NCBI GenBank assembly: GCA_014621425.1
Contig: JAANBB010000039.1
Location: forward strand, 115,942-179,941
DNA from: Cylindrodendrum hubeiense
Lineage: Eukaryota; Ascomycota; Sordariomycetes; Hypocreales; Nectriaceae
Reading direction: 5' to 3'
DNA length: 64,000 nt
How positions within the stretch are numbered: the first letter of the stretch is position 1; the number at the start of each line of letters is the position of its first letter. Below, piece by piece: positions 37,162 to 50,575 of this stretch. The notes under the pieces are model-generated. The model saw nothing but the letters and a program-made list of their open reading frames with translations. It did no database searches and had not been told where the DNA came from. The position numbers and the translations under genes are program-made.

Positions 37162-39247
37162 TTATTCTACCCATGCTCCTGGGACTTGGTAATGAAAACA
37201 ATCTAAAGAAGCCCAGAACTCTCCAGCAAACTCTTCTACCGCAAGGTCCCAAACCAGAGTCCAATTTTCCGGCTGAGCGCCGTAGCAGAACGACTTTAAT
37301 CGAGGACCGCACCTAGAGCGAGTTAACCCCCGGCATGGCTGATCAAACCACCGCCAACTTTGGAGCCACTCATCTTTTTCGTATAAAGTCGACTCGCATA
37401 TGGCATATTCTATCAAGTTCGTCCCTGATAACTGCAAGTCGAGAAGCCACATCTGCATTGAACTTTGAATCTGTCTGCAGTTAGACCGCTTCTTGAGTGG
37501 TGATCGCGGAAGCTTGTGCTGTAGGTGGAACAAGGCGGTGAACAATGGTGTCACAGTTTCCCATGCCTTCTCGCTCCTCCGGCTTCTGGCTTCGGACGAT
37601 ATATCCAAGAAGATCCAACGAGCAAGCTCACGCCAAGTTTCAAAGATGCCCCCAAGTCCAGATGCTGACTGCGGATATATTGATGAAGTTGCTGAGTTCT
37701 CAAAATATATCTTTGCAAACTGATGAAGCGAGCTCTCTGACGATGATTGCATTTGATACCGAAACTCAGCTGACGAGAGGCCTTGCTCCTGCCTCAGGGT
37801 CTCAAGCATTACCGATGGATCTACATACGCCCAGACAATACCACCGTAACGGAATGTGGCCGGCAAGTTAGACAGGTTTGGAATTAGTTCTTGACTTACT
37901 AGATTCAGTAGCCCAGGAACCTTCCAAATCAAACGATGCAGACTGCTTCGTTTAGTGTCACGGTAGTCCGGTAGGAAAAGATCGGTTACCGCTTCGTCTA
38001 AAAGTCCCCGGGATATTAGGAAACGATATATCTCCAGGATATTTCGATGGTCTTTGTCGGTTCTGCATAGATAATATAATGGCGTGGAATCAAACTTGTC
38101 TGTTTCAGAAACGGAAATACCAAGGTCTATCAAGAATTTGAAGACATCAAGGTGACCTTTGAATGCAGCGAACTGGTACTTGGTTAACAAGAGAGATAAG
38201 CTAGGATTCCTGAATGACTAACATGAAGAAGAGTCCAGCCAGATGGATTACGATCATAGATTGATGCGCTATTTGAGTTTAACTCACTCATCAACTTTGA
38301 CCTAGACCCCTCAAAAGCATGCTCAAAGATACTAGTTTCGGAAGGACGAACAGTCCACGGCCTGAGTTGAATTGTCCACCCATTCATTGCCCTGCATAGC
38401 TGCATGTCCCATGCTTGTTCACATAGCCACGAAGGCCATTGAAGCCGAGTCTGATATACTGCGAACAATTAGCATCTCGGCGAGGCGGGCTGCGATGCTC
38501 TACAAACCACGATGGGTATATGGCCGAGGGCTCTTTGACACTCTGCCCGTAAAATCTACAGTTCGAACTGAAATATTTCCTAAATGGTCCCATTTACGGC
38601 ACGGGAGTCGCATTGAATCAAGCCAACCGTCAGTTAGGGAGTATTGCTTCTCTTGTGATATTTGGGTACCACAATCCTGTTCTTCTTCCGGAGATGCAGC
38701 TCTCTCACTTGACTTTTGTAGAGACTCGATGATTATCAAAGGCTGTAATTTCGTAAGGGTGCTGTGGGGTATCAGTCATAATACTTCAACACTAACGAGT
38801 AAATACCAACATGAGATAGCTTTGTTGGGCAATAGAAAGGATATGCAAGGCGTTTTTCAAACGTTCTTGGTACTCAAGAACTTTACGGTGCTTGATCGTA
38901 ACCCTGATCTTTAACAAGTTGTTCTTGAACCCATTGCTGGACGGAATTTGCTGATGCATATCTTTGACTAGGTGTTCCAGGTCTGTTACCGCACGACGAC
39001 AGTAGTTGAAGCTGAGGTTTACAGTGTTGTCATACCGGAAGTTCTGCTGATTGCGAAGAATCTCACATTCTAGTTCCGCTAGAATAGGATGAAGTACCTC
39101 AAGTTGTAGTAGAAGGTGGTTAATACTTTCTGGGACTTCTTTGACCTCTGACCATAGCTTCTTTAGTGCTAGGGTACTAGAAGCAATACGCCCAGCAAGC
39201 TCCGCAACGGTTATGACGCTAGAAACAAGTCCGAGTATCTCAGCCAT
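37162..39247 (-). CDS. SesA-like N-terminal domain / ankyrin protein, four exons
   Basis: Exons 39247-38807, 38742-38508, 38458-38223 and 38178-37162 give 642 residues. The N-terminus (MAEILGLVSSVITVAELAG, then residues to about 147) has the helical pattern of the fungal SesA/HeLo-like domains that head NLR-type proteins. A middle segment with VYQTRLQWPSWLCEQAWD precedes one or two ankyrin-like units at about 297-365 (GWTLLHYQFAAFKGHLDVFK, then STPLYYLCRTDK). The C-terminal 270 residues are conserved-looking but without a named domain. No nucleotide-binding domain lies between the N-terminus and the repeats, unlike a full NLR. Neighbouring HET and kinase genes point to non-self recognition or programmed cell death. 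The third intron, 44 bp, is short but has good splice sites. Confidence 0.75.
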
Positions 39248-40626
39248 GATTTGGGCGCAATTGGAACAGCTGCATTTATTGTTGATGGGTGCGTATGTCG
39301 TCGGGCGAAGAAACCATAGATGGATCGGACGAAACTATAAGGCATGCGATATCGATGCCTTTACTCGATTGGAGCCACCTAATTTTCTCGATTTTGAGTG
39401 TAAAGTTCAGCTCCAGAGCCGAATACTTGATATTGGAATGACTTTGGCTTCCGTTTTACGGCGCATGCGAGCGCAGCACATTCATAAATAGGTGACCAGC
39501 AGCCTGTTGGGGAACACGTCATCAAGGCAACCTTGCATTAGCGTACCGTACCAAGCAACTTTGTAGTTATTTGTATCACTTCAATGTGACCGAAGCCTTT
39601 GATGAGGCTAGCTGGGCGCTAAGAGGGGGTGGCGCAGTTATAAGTATTTCAACATTCTAAATTGAAATAGGAAAACAAAGCACAAATACGCATATTTTGT
39701 CACTGATAATTATTCACCGTTTCCAATCAGCTCCGATCTCGAGGAGTTTTGGCACCCACACCCAAAGTCGCCAAGATATCAATAAATACCGTATGTCAGA
39801 TTTGAAATCTCTCTTACTCTAGACGCCCCTTCCCACCCTGTCAACCTTGTCATGTAGCCGTCGCGTAGCTAAGTTGAGGGCCGTGCTACCATTTATGATA
39901 TTAGAGTCGGTAAGACCAGGGGAGGGCCTGGACTTACAACATTTGAGACATGTTGCTTGTCCACATTTTTGCAGTCTCTCAGACCTATAAGCTTGGATTA
40001 TATTCATCGTATGACCCTTTTTGTTTCTTTTTTTGCAATAGTCATACGTTGATTCCATAATATCCATTCCACCACACTCATACACGATGTATGTATCAGT
40101 TTGGAAGCACATTATCGCGCATCAAGACATGAAGACACCGGGGTACAGTGTGAAAGGACAGATGCAATCAAGGTGGCAGGAACACTTCCGTGCGAAAACA
40201 AAGCGTTCTCACAAATTTGATGGTTATTTCGGTTGCGGAGAGAATAAAATCCCGTGGCCTACTGTCGTATTTTCTCGGGGGAATGGCTTTGTTTATGGCC
40301 GAGCGACATGCACGTCTTGTGCATCCAGCAATTATGTGACCACTCAGCCAGCGCCACGTCATATGAGGTCATAATCTTAGGCGTACTTGACCGTGCTTCA
40401 ACGCAAGTAGCCGAGCCTCGTAGATGTAGCCGAAGTATCAACTCGCTCTGTTTAGTCACTAATTGCGTTTCATTCAGGTCTGTACAAAAGTGTACCCAGT
40501 TTAGACTCGGCACACTTAGGCAGCAAATACGTGATTCAATGTGAAATTAATGGATTAAACAATAAAAATATGATCACTTTTCACCTAGTCTGGTTGTGAT
40601 AATCACCCATCCACACTGGTCTCGAG
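39248..40626. other. Intergenic, possible ankyrin remnant
   Basis: The minus strand at about 39830-39920 reads NGSTALNLATRRLHDKV, which resembles part of an ankyrin repeat but is too short to call. No other feature is seen. Confidence 0.35.
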
Positions 40627-42603
40627 CTAGCCAATCCATCCTCCAGAGGCTGTGTGAGAGGACACATGTGCAGGGAGCAGTGAGGCGACTCCGACCCTCT
40701 CATAAAAAGAATTCTGATAATCCGTGCTGACTGGCTTCATGACAATAACCCAGTGAGTTCGTGTCGCGGTGGAACATGGCTCTTTTTCTGTTCCAACAAC
40801 TACGCAGCAAAGAGTCTGGATATCTTCATCACCAGACTTGTCGAAAACGACTCTCTGGAGTAGCTCTTGCTCATCGATTACCAGATCACATATTGTGACT
40901 TGTAGATGAATGGGCTTGGAGTACTCCCAGTCCCAATGTTGCCTATTCGAGGTATTGATGTTAGGCGCAAATGGGCTTGCGAAATGATCAGTCCAGTCCG
41001 CGCCATCCATAGGAATCTCCAAGTAGTCGATTTCACCGCAATAGGCCATCAAAGACCAAGACGGAATGTGGCGATTTGACTGAAATTGGATGCGCGTAAG
41101 AAATCCATTCCCGCTTCGCTTCCACAAGAGACTTCTAGCGAGATGAGACTCAAAAACACCGTACCCACCATTAGTTTCGAAGGTACGAACCAGACGTCTT
41201 TCCAGCCCTGATATGGCTATTGGCCTATCCTCTGGCCTTGTAAATAATAGAGTCGAATATCTCTTATACAAGTGCTGGAAGAAGAGGATTCTGCCTCCCT
41301 TGAAGTAAGAAAGAACGGACTGGGGAAAGTTTGAGTCTCCAAGAAAGGCTGACTTGGAACTGAAAAGAAGTTAGCAATGGATCTAAGCGAATAAATCGCG
41401 TAATTGTGAGATAATACTAACTTGCTCAACTTCGCAAGGGTTTCACAGCGAACACCTTTTCCACATTCCCAGTAAGCCTGCGTGGACGTGAAATATATGG
41501 TTCGGCGAGAGAGCGCTCTTTCTTGCATAACCCAACCTCGAAGGCTTAGAATTGACTGTTCGACATCATGGTTGAAGTTATCGATGGATTTGCAGATATA
41601 AATAGAGCCACTAGCGGGTGTTTCAACCAAAATGCAGGGTCTAGGGTTGCGCTTGCCGATGAAGCCATCAATACTCGAGGTTGCAGAAGCCGCTGCAAGG
41701 GTGAAATAAGCTGAACTGAACACGTCTTCCATCCGGCCACTTTCACTTTCCCAATCCTCTGCATCATCTTGAATGATGCAAAGTGAGTCGATCCAGATAT
41801 ATTGAACATCCAGCAATCGAGTGATGCGGACGGCATCTTGGAAGGTCTTTGGCAGTCGGTCATAGTCGATGTTTTGTCTCAATGCTGCCAAATTACTCTT
41901 GTATGCACACCACTTTTGATCATCCGACAATTGACCCCAACAATGGCTCAGCGCTATGTATTGGCCAGTCTTACCGTCAGTATCATCTAGAAGTCGGAGA
42001 GTTTGGTCATCTCCCCGGCCTACATCGATAACCCTTGTTGGCAGTTGAGCACGACCTGATATTATTGTACCTGGTGTGCAGGAATGTATATTATTACATT
42101 CTAGTAGCCACTCTTTCATGAGGTTTGATTGGAGTGGTCCTCCCTCTTCTGGTAAAATCGGGAAGCCCATTTGTGCCTCTGGATGAGGTGGTGTTTGTGA
42201 CACTGCCATACTGTCAAACTGTGATCTCGGTTAAAAGTGAGCTTGGGGAATGAAACATACTTGGATTCGCATAGATAGATAGAGATGAGGCTCCAGACAC
42301 ACTACTGCGAAATGCCGACCCGGACCGATCGAGGGTAATTCTGCTGTCGCCTGAAATTCCGTCCATTTGAGACACTTGGTAGAGCAATGCACAGAGATCG
42401 CATTGCTTTCCACTCTCACCAAAATCAGAGAGTTTGCCCTCAATGGAGAATCCCGCTATCCATATGTTCATAACTTCGCATCTACTGCAAAGTCTTGCCT
42501 TGGGGAAATCCTTCGACTCACTGGATCGTGCAAGTTTCTTCAGGAACCTGTTGGCCAAGTACATGTCAGGTTGCGTGGCCCACACATCGTTCAAATTAGT
42601 CAA
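40627..42603 (-). CDS. Heterokaryon incompatibility (HET) domain protein
   Basis: Exons 42603-42261, 42202-41422 and 41359-40627 encode 618 residues. HET proteins start cell death when genetically different hyphae fuse; the HET domain is related to TIR domains. An N-terminal zinc-like cysteine set (LCSRC at about 38-42 and CDLC further on) is usual in this subgroup. The HET domain spans about 197-350: YIALSHCWG at 196-204, LPKTFQDAVRITRLLDVQYI, WIDSLCIIQDD near 251-261 and GWVMQERALSRRTIYF. The C-terminal part continues as in long HET proteins (LYKRYSTLLFTRPEDRPIAI). The 58-bp first intron ends inside an apparent MAVSQ start of the second exon; the longer joined model keeps frame. It lies 277 bp downstream of a kinase gene in the same direction. 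Confidence 0.9.
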
Positions 42604-42880
42604 TTGCTTTTCGTCATTAGTTATTTCAACTTCCGAAAACCCAGCGTTGATTTCTTTGGACCTACTGGCTACCAGGGCTGTCAGGCTCAGTGGACACTGG
42701 GGCTTCCGAAACCCTTAACTCACGACCTAGCAAGAACTAGTTAGATCAACTGTCCATCATTATAATAATGGGAAAATATTTCTTACATTCTGTTCCCAAA
42801 ATCTATCAGTCAATATCTCGAAAGCTGTGTTCGTTAGATGGGGATTTGTACATACTGATGCTAAAAATTAGCTGTGGAAG

Positions 42881-44782
42881 TCAATAATGCCGAGAAGAGG
42901 TTTTACTTGCAATTTCAGAAATCAATGGCGGCTTTGAAATCACAACATTCTTGTTTTCGTATGGCTCGGAAAGATGTTGCGGCATGTTAAGACCACTGCC
43001 ATGTATAATCTGGTCCTTCCTTGGAGGAACCATCAAGTGGGTTGAAGCGACGCCTCTACGCTTTGTCCAGAGAGACGTGTTGAAGAGAAATGACCGGTCA
43101 AATGAGGCTTGATGATGAATCTTGGAGAAGCTTTCAACGACCTCTGGTGCATTTGCACGTATGTTCTCTGTTCTTTTGTTATCACTGTCATGACTTAGCT
43201 TTACTTTGAGCAGGCGAGTTTTGATTAGCGACAGTATAGCTTCCATCGCACACTTTTTGTTGTAACCACCCAGTTCTCGTGACAAATCATCCATACACTG
43301 TTTTACCACAGGGTGTACTTTGCAATCATCGCTGATTTGATGCTGATTGGATGGTTGCTTGATTGTGCGCTCCCAGAAATGGAGGAATGATCCTGGTCTG
43401 TTGAATTTCGACAAAGCGTCTTGACCGCCAAGCAACCAATGAGAAACTCCAAATAGATGCAGCCCATAGACCAGATATCGTAGTCTCGAGAGCGAGGTTT
43501 GTCGCTCCTTTTCTCCTCGCATTCCGGTGCCTCGTAACGAAAAGTACCAATGTTCGTGTCCGTGATGACGTTGCGATTCTGGGTCGCTTCAGCGTGGTAT
43601 TTTCCGAGGCCTAGATCGGCGATTTTCAGAATCCGGCGGCTCCCATTGCCTTCCAAGAAACAAAGGATGTTTTCTGGCTTCAAATCTCCGTGTCGGAGAT
43701 TTGCATTATAGAGAGCCTCCAGCCCTCCTGCCAGCCCGAACATCTGTTCTAATGACCACTTGACAAGATTCATGTCTCTCTGCAGCCCACCGGAGGGTAG
43801 TTTCTGGTCTTGGGCCCAGAATTCTCGTAGATTTCCCCCTTCAGCCCATGGGAATATAAAAGAGAAGGTAATTTCCTGTTGGCTGTTCAACTGATAAACA
43901 GCAATTGCTGGAATGAGGTGAGGATTTCCTAGCTCACGAGTTTTTTTTAATACAGACGCTTCATTCTCAAATTCCGGCAATCCTCCTTTGATCAGTGTTT
44001 TTATCGCAAGAAGTTTAGGAAACTCGCCCCTGACCTAGTTTTGAGAACCGAATTAGATGGGGAGGCTTTACCTTGGTCCATGTTTGGATTCAGGTACAAT
44101 TACTCACAGATACTTGTTGGTGCGTCTTATAGGCTGTTACTTGCTTAACGGTCGCGAAATAGCCACTCTTTGTCTTGTTTGCGTTTGCGATAGTGAAGGG
44201 TAAAGGCCTGTGAATACTAAAGCTGTATTCCAGGGGGTCCCCTGTGAATACAGGACTCAGAAACAGCCATTGCTTGTCTGCGAATAAGTCCAAGAGATTG
44301 TCTTTCCAATTGGAATAATTTGAAAACAGGGCCCATCTATCGTCGCTCACTTTTCCTGTCTTCTCATCCAATTTTCCTACCTCATTAAGAGCTTCAAGCC
44401 CTTTTTTTCGACTCTTCTTTGGTATGAGGCCGACCGGCAGGCAGCTGTCATCGAAACGACACTTGTGAAAGTCGACAAGAGTGTATACCATCTCAATGTG
44501 AACCAGTAGCAAAAAGACGCGTTTCCCATTACCTGAACTATAACGAACAAGTTCTTGGTTGCCAGCAACTTCGGTATACTCTAATTCTCGCTCAATGTTT
44601 GCGTATGTCGTGAATTCGTCAATGCGATCTTGGGGAAGGAATTCGCTTTGATCGAATACGGTCTTTTCAAGGTGATTTCGAATTCCGAATGCAAGGTCAT
44701 GTTCTTCATCCGCTCTAATGGAGTCAGTATGGGCACTTGAACAATTCACATTGACTAACGGTGATGACTGTTGTTGGTCCAT
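42881..44782 (-). CDS. Fungal HGDLKPEN protein kinase, frameshifted
   Basis: Exon 1 (44782-44108, 225 residues) encodes an N-terminal regulatory region found in this fungal kinase family. Exon 2 starts at 44034. Kinase motifs are AIKTL (beta-3 Lys near 237), HGDLKPENIL (Asp near 342), ADLGLGKYH in place of DFG (Asp near 365), YEAPECE and DYDIWSMGCIYLEF. After LEFLI, at 43436-43440, the frame shifts: the sequence continues sensibly only in the other frame (LLGGQDALSKFNRPGSFLHF) and stops at 42881. Adding one base there would fit the family pattern LEF-LIWLLGG. Either the gene is a recent pseudogene or the assembly lost one T of a short run. Truncation would remove the C-lobe after helix F. It neighbours a HET gene on one side and a related kinase, divergently, on the other. 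Confidence 0.75.
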
Positions 44783-47054
44783 TGTGACGAGTTTGTCTAA
44801 TTGGCAGGCCTCGAGATGTTAAAAGTCGCATGCATGATTTAGCACGTGGATTGCTAAAATATCCCTGGTACTGAAGGGTCTATTTAAATTTCAACTGCTG
44901 CATTATCCAGACACTTTTCCCTCACAAATGCAAATCGCAGTTGCCGTCATGAACCAACAGGGGGGGGGGGACTCGTAATCGCAAAACCTCAAACACTGAA
45001 ACAAGGCTACCAATGATAATACAAAACTACCATATAGGGTGAGATTTTATTCCGGGTGTGACATTACCTCGTCTCGAGCGCCCGTCGGCTTTGGGGATGG
45101 TGTGCTAATGTGAGATTTTCATTGGGACTCACCAGGAGGGGGAATCAGCCCTCCATGCATATTGACAAATCCATCACGTCGGGCACGTAAATACCGCAAG
45201 CAAACCTTGCACTGGGTTACTCGCTAGGATGAACTCGAGCCAGAAGATAAGCCACTGCATGTAGCACGCAGCATTTTAAAAGCAAACGTGTACGGAGGAT
45301 GGGAGGGGTGGGGAAGGCGTGGATGCCATTACCCCAGAGGGCCTGGGTTACTTTGCACCGATCTTGTTCTCACGTCGCAATATGACGTGCTGACACAGAT
45401 AAAAAATGTAAATCAGTCCCCCCCGTGAATAAGAATTTCTCCGCATCTCAACCATTTTACCACTCGTCGATGAAGTCATTGTACCATATCTCTTAGACAT
45501 GAGTGGTACTCAAGAGCAGTCTGGGTATCTTCAACTTTGTTCAGTTCGTATCCGTGTTAGGTTCACCTCTGCTCAACCGAGCTGGAGCCACTACAGTCTA
45601 TAAAATGGGGTGACGAAAAAGAAATTACATAAAATAAAATAAAAGGCCCCCAAAATTGTCCACACAAGTCAATTTCAGTATCTTAGTTGGGCGTCCTGGC
45701 GGCTCGAAGGTCAGCTTACGCCGCTATCTTTAGCTGCTTAATGTCGCAGTCCAAATTTACAAATCACATACCCTGAACACCCTTTCCTGAGCCCCAAAAT
45801 CCAAATGGATGTGGTAAAAGTTGTGTTGCATTTCCACTCTCCATGAGTGTGCATTATTCAACCCGTCAAGAATATATTTGAGATCCCTCTGGCTGATTGC
45901 TTTGGAATGGACCCGAATAACCGTCTCCCTGTTGGCCATGATATCTCTCTTCGTGCCAAGACTGGATTGAACTTGCCTGCCAAAGGCTTGATCGGGGTGA
46001 TGATAATTCTAGGTTCGAGTGAAAGACCTTGTGGTGCGGTAAACTTTGGGAATCGAAGCCCTAGTCAAAGGGCGAAAATGTCGGCGCGAGGCGTGAGGGA
46101 GGACCAGTCGTACTTGTAGGCAAACCAACAGGCCGGGAACCGATGGCCATTTGTGAGTTCATTTTTTGTCAGTCGTCATTAACCAGGCGTCACATCAAAT
46201 CAATGCAGTGGCGAAGCACATGTGAGACGCAGGAGGTGGTCAGAGGCACAAGGAACGAGTCAACTCAGCACAAATAACCCTCGAAACACAACACTAGTAC
46301 CTACTGCCGGGCTAATTTATTGCGTCAAGTCTGCCTTGGCGCACCCTCCTTGCCACCTTAACTGGGGTCGCGATCTGTAGGTGGCCATGTAGCGCCATGT
46401 AGCTGATCACCCCATCCGTTTGCGGTGTCCCATAGAGATGTACGAGGATCTCTCGCAAACCTGACATCGTTTGTCAACTCATGCTGCACTAGATCAACAC
46501 CGCAAACCGTCGCAGATCCCCGTACTGCCCGGGCAGGTGGTAACTCGAGCTCATCCCGCAATATCACACGACCGCCCTTTGTGCGCCGTGGCAACATGCG
46601 CAGGGTCCTCCACACTAACCATCCACTAGCTGAGCTCACACCACTTGAGATACGTGATGACGTTAAATAGGGATAGCGGTGGCGTTGAAGGGGGCAGCGA
46701 AGGTCATCAGGGCTGGATTTCTTGCCAAGTGATTCGTTGCCTTGTGTAACCGCCAAGCCATGTGGTCACACCTTCCCTTCTCTGCAGGACCCTACAAGAA
46801 AGATGCAAGTCACTTTAGGCAAATCCCTGAAATTACTCTAGGCGACTTCTATTGGGTGCCTGGTTCTGGCAGAGGCACAGTAATGGTGTAGTCCTTTACA
46901 TCCTGGACGCCTCGCCTTCAGCCTGAGTCCCCATCGCCAGCCGCTGTATCCAGCTCAACACTGGGTAGACTGGCATATTGAGTGATTTAGCGAAAGATAT
47001 AACAACAGTGTCACCTTTTTCATACATTGCATTATTTAGTGGTTCTCAGTTCGC
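44783..47054. other. Intergenic between divergent kinase genes
   Basis: About 2.3 kb that must hold both kinase promoters. It contains a G10 run near 44960 and no recognised gene; open frames of up to 132 codons have no domain. Confidence 0.5.
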
Positions 47055-49570
47055 ATGAATGTGCAATTACCCACCTATGATCTCTGGCTCCGCTGTGATA
47101 TGGCCTGCGACAACCCTGCACAAAATGCCACTGCACGGGCTGGGTTATGTTCTGATTTCATATCCAACCAAAGCAGCACACTCGCCGCAGTTGATACGGA
47201 GCTACTGAGCCTTCCTCAAATCTCTGGTCCCATGGATCCAGACACAGATCAACCTTCCAGTACCTCTCTGCCGTTAACTAAATATCTCGCCCACGAGGGT
47301 GGTGTATTCCAACCATCACCGAATACCAGTACTATCGTCACCATCAATGGGACCATTCGGAGTAAATCGACGACTCAGGAAGTCTCAATGAGAACTGAAA
47401 ACACCACCAACTCAGAAGTTGACCATACTCACGCTCACGGTATGGGTACAACTAGCAGTGCAGTCGATGCCATCGTTCCTAGTCGTGTCTTGGAAAGCGC
47501 CCGAACAGTATTATTGGAGGAAGTAGACCATTCTATCAGAGAATCGATGAAAACGTCTGTCTCTGACGACGAGGAATACCTTCCTATCAACAAACTCAAA
47601 GAACTAATCAACGAAAAAAACACGCTTAGTCTTCTGAAAGATGCACGCCCTTCTCTCAGTGTAAAAGAGCTTCATCATTACACTCACCAGGTTGTCTTCG
47701 GTGATGATCCTTCCCTCAGCAGGCAGAAGATCCTGGCCATTTTTGTACTTGCACGCTGTATTGACTACATATTTGAGTTGATCGACACAAATATCAATGA
47801 TTCAGATCTTCCATTGATCCATACTTGGGATCAAAATGGGAAAAGATACATTGTGCGCAGCTCAAGGACTTCATCGACTCTTCAGTGTTGCAATTCATGG
47901 GATACGAAAGATGTTCAACTGTTCACGTCCTTGCAGAGGAAGGTGACAGCTACGGTGTTTAGGCCCAACAATAATCAGTTGGCGCTGCAAGACGTACAAA
48001 CACAAACAATTCTTCCCAAGACAATTCTTCCTTTTCTTGAACACACACTTCAAGGATCCGGTGGGGAGGCGGCTATTTACAAGGTCAAAATTGATCCGGC
48101 ACATCACACATTCCACGATTCAGAGGTATATAAACCTCAAGCAATATACCAGATGGAGTAAACTAACCTCGTGTTAGCACTTAGCTTTTGACCACAACCC
48201 ATATTTTGCGTTAAGGGTCCCGTACCGGAGTGATTCACAACAATTCGAGCGGGAATTAAACATACTACAGCGGTTTAGCGGCATGAACAACGCACATCCA
48301 CATTTGCAACAGCTTTTATATGCATACCGAAGAAACGATCAATTTTACTTTCTGTTTCATTGGGCGGAATGTAATCTAAAGCAGTACTGGGAACGGGACA
48401 AAAATCCCCCCAAAACTACTCAAAAGCTTTCATGGCTGTTGGAACAATGCTTAGGGATTTCCCAAGGACTGCAGAAGATACACAAAGCATTTTCTGGAGA
48501 TCTAGAAAACAGAAAACAACGCATTTTAACCGTTGGGGATCCTGGGAAAGATTGGGGGAGACATGGAGACCTAAAACCTGAAAATATTCTCTGCTTCAAG
48601 AGGCGAGGCGAGATGCATTTTGTCATTTCCGACTTTGGGCTCTCGCGCTACCATTCACATCAGTCCAAGTCACTTTCTGATCACCTCCGGAAAATCTCAC
48701 CCACATATCGAGCCCCAGAAGTTGATATGAAATCGAAAATCTCGCCTAAATACGACATTTGGACTCTTGGGTGTCTGTTTCTTGAGCTCATCTCTTGGTT
48801 CGTATTGAGCGATGAAGAAACCCGCATACATTTTTCTCGTCAGCGACTTGAGGAAGACATCCCAAACCTTTACTTCCCAGAAGACAAGTTCTTTAACTAT
48901 TCAAATGGAGGACACCCCGAAGTGAAAAAATCAGTTAAGAAGGTCCGTTTTGACTCAATATCTTGATACTCGAATTATTCAACTAATATCCGACCGACAA
49001 GTGGATCAAGCGAATTCGCGATAACAGTAATTATCAAGCTATTGACCAGTTATTAAGTATGATCGAGCAGCATCTTTTAGTCCCCAAATCTGAAGACCGC
49101 TGTGAATGCGCCTGGGTTCGACAGGAGCTTGAGAGAATCCTACGCGACTTCACATCATCTCAAGGTCAAGAGATTCAAGGTTCCAATCTTCAAGTGAATA
49201 TAAATCCATCAGTATGTACACTCAACCAAGTTTCAGCATTATATCTAAGCCAAACCAGACTCCAATATTTTCCGATACCGAAACAAGGGAGGCGGGTATT
49301 GTGATGTCGAGTGATGGGTCTCCAGATTTAACATTCACCAACTATCAGCAAGATGTTGATGGCCCAGACAACGTGAAGACATTAACATCTAGATCGGCAT
49401 TGGAGCAATTGGTAGGGGAATTGAATTCAGAGTTGTTGGAAGAAAACGCGCAATCTATCCGAACGCCGGAACCCAAAAAAAGAACTCAACCTCGATTGAA
49501 AAAGAAGGTTCAACGCCTATACCTAAAAACACGGAGGCTTTTGAAGGATATTCTTACCTTAGTTAAGTGA
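47055..49570 (+). CDS. Fungal HGDLKPEN protein kinase with altered beta-3 lysine
   Basis: Exons 47055-48125, 48178-48942, 49002-49211 and 49259-49570 encode 785 residues. The first 300 residues are a Ser/Thr-rich leader plus the family's helical regulatory region. The kinase domain has a loop GSGGEAAIYKV, then YFALRVPYR, where the expected lysine of A-x-K is Arg (near 370). It continues with FEREL (helix C Glu), HGDLKPENIL (Asp near 489), SDFGLSRYH (Asp near 509), YRAPEVD (536-539) and DIWTLGCLFLEL. The C-terminus is basic (KKKVQRLYLKTRRLLK). HGD, DFG and APE are intact but the ATP-anchoring Lys is replaced, so activity may be low or atypical. The last intron (47 bp) is chosen to restore frame. 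Related to the frameshifted kinase 2.3 kb away. Confidence 0.82.
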
Positions 49571-49989
49571 GGTCTAAAAGATATAGGTGCGAATCAAAGG
49601 AGTCGAAGTAATGAGATGTATTCAACTGGTACGAGAGTATCACGAGCGGTCGCGTTCAGTGAGGACTAGGCGAAACTTCGGCTCTTATATCAGTTGTGCG
49701 GCATAGTTCTGACTTCGATGATCCTTGAAGGGCTGCTTTTTATTATGTATTGCACTATTTTAATGATGTTTTCTCCGCTTTCGACTTAACACGAAGTTGA
49801 CATCCCTCGCAACGCCAACGGTAAGTGCTGGTACCATTCATTCTGCTAGTATTTTGATCGTACCTACCTGCAGACGATTCTCAATAGTTTTCTAACACTG
49901 AACATCACGTTTCAACCTCTCAAGTATCTTATTAAGTGCTTGTCTGTCACATCCACTAGGTTCAGACCAGTTGGCTGATCAGCTCTTCG

Positions 49990-50575
49990 GGTTGAAAACA
50001 GCTGCCAATACTCTAGGAAGTCGGTTCGCCTTGTTCTCGTTCTCCACACTAGGTAGAATACCATGAACTCGCCTTTTAGTTCTAACAACTAAATATCAGA
50101 GCCGCTGCTGTCTTGGAGTTCGAACTTAATATCCATTTCGAGATTGATGTTTTCAACGCTGTAATAACTAATTAAATACTATGAGAGAACTACTATATTA
50201 TCAGAGCGAGCTTACTCGCTTTGTGAGATATCCTTGATATATCTACACAAAGTAAGTTGCCACTTCCTCTGTGATAAGCAGAAACGCACAACAGGTAAGC
50301 CCAAACCCACCTACCAGCAGCAAAGGCTCGCACAAGGTAACGTATTTGGTCCTGGTGGGAGCCTTTAGCAGGTATTATAAATCGAGCAGGTATATTCAGG
50401 TCTGTTAAAGTCTGGCAAAATGTCCTTAAAAAAGAAAACTGATTCTACCTTAAATTCAATATTAAGCTCATATATAATAAATAGACCAACAAGAGGTCCA
50501 GGGCGTACATTTAAAGAGTAATATGCACTTCCTAGGTAAAAACAATGAGCTGATTAAGTGTTTATACTCTCTGCC
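49990..50575 (+). repeat. Degraded copy of duplicated upstream segment (RIP-like)
   Basis: This segment aligns by eye with 58630-59168. Shared anchors are ggttcgccttgttctc, cgagattga and the hairpin-bearing gcgagctta, then agttgcca; the last 80 bp align again with 59080-59165. Where the copies differ, this copy mostly has T for C and A for G, for example gagttcgaacttaatatc here and aagctcgaactcgatatc there. The middle (about 50290-50480) aligns poorly. The polarity and AT-richness fit repeat-induced point mutation. Confidence 0.7.

Noticed and set aside
39830..39920. Ankyrin-like remnant NGSTALNLATRRLHDKV
   Set aside because: Too short and isolated to call as a pseudogene.
46358..46756. 132-codon minus-strand frame
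   Set aside because: No domain, no conserved pattern, lies in the kinase intergenic region; likely chance.
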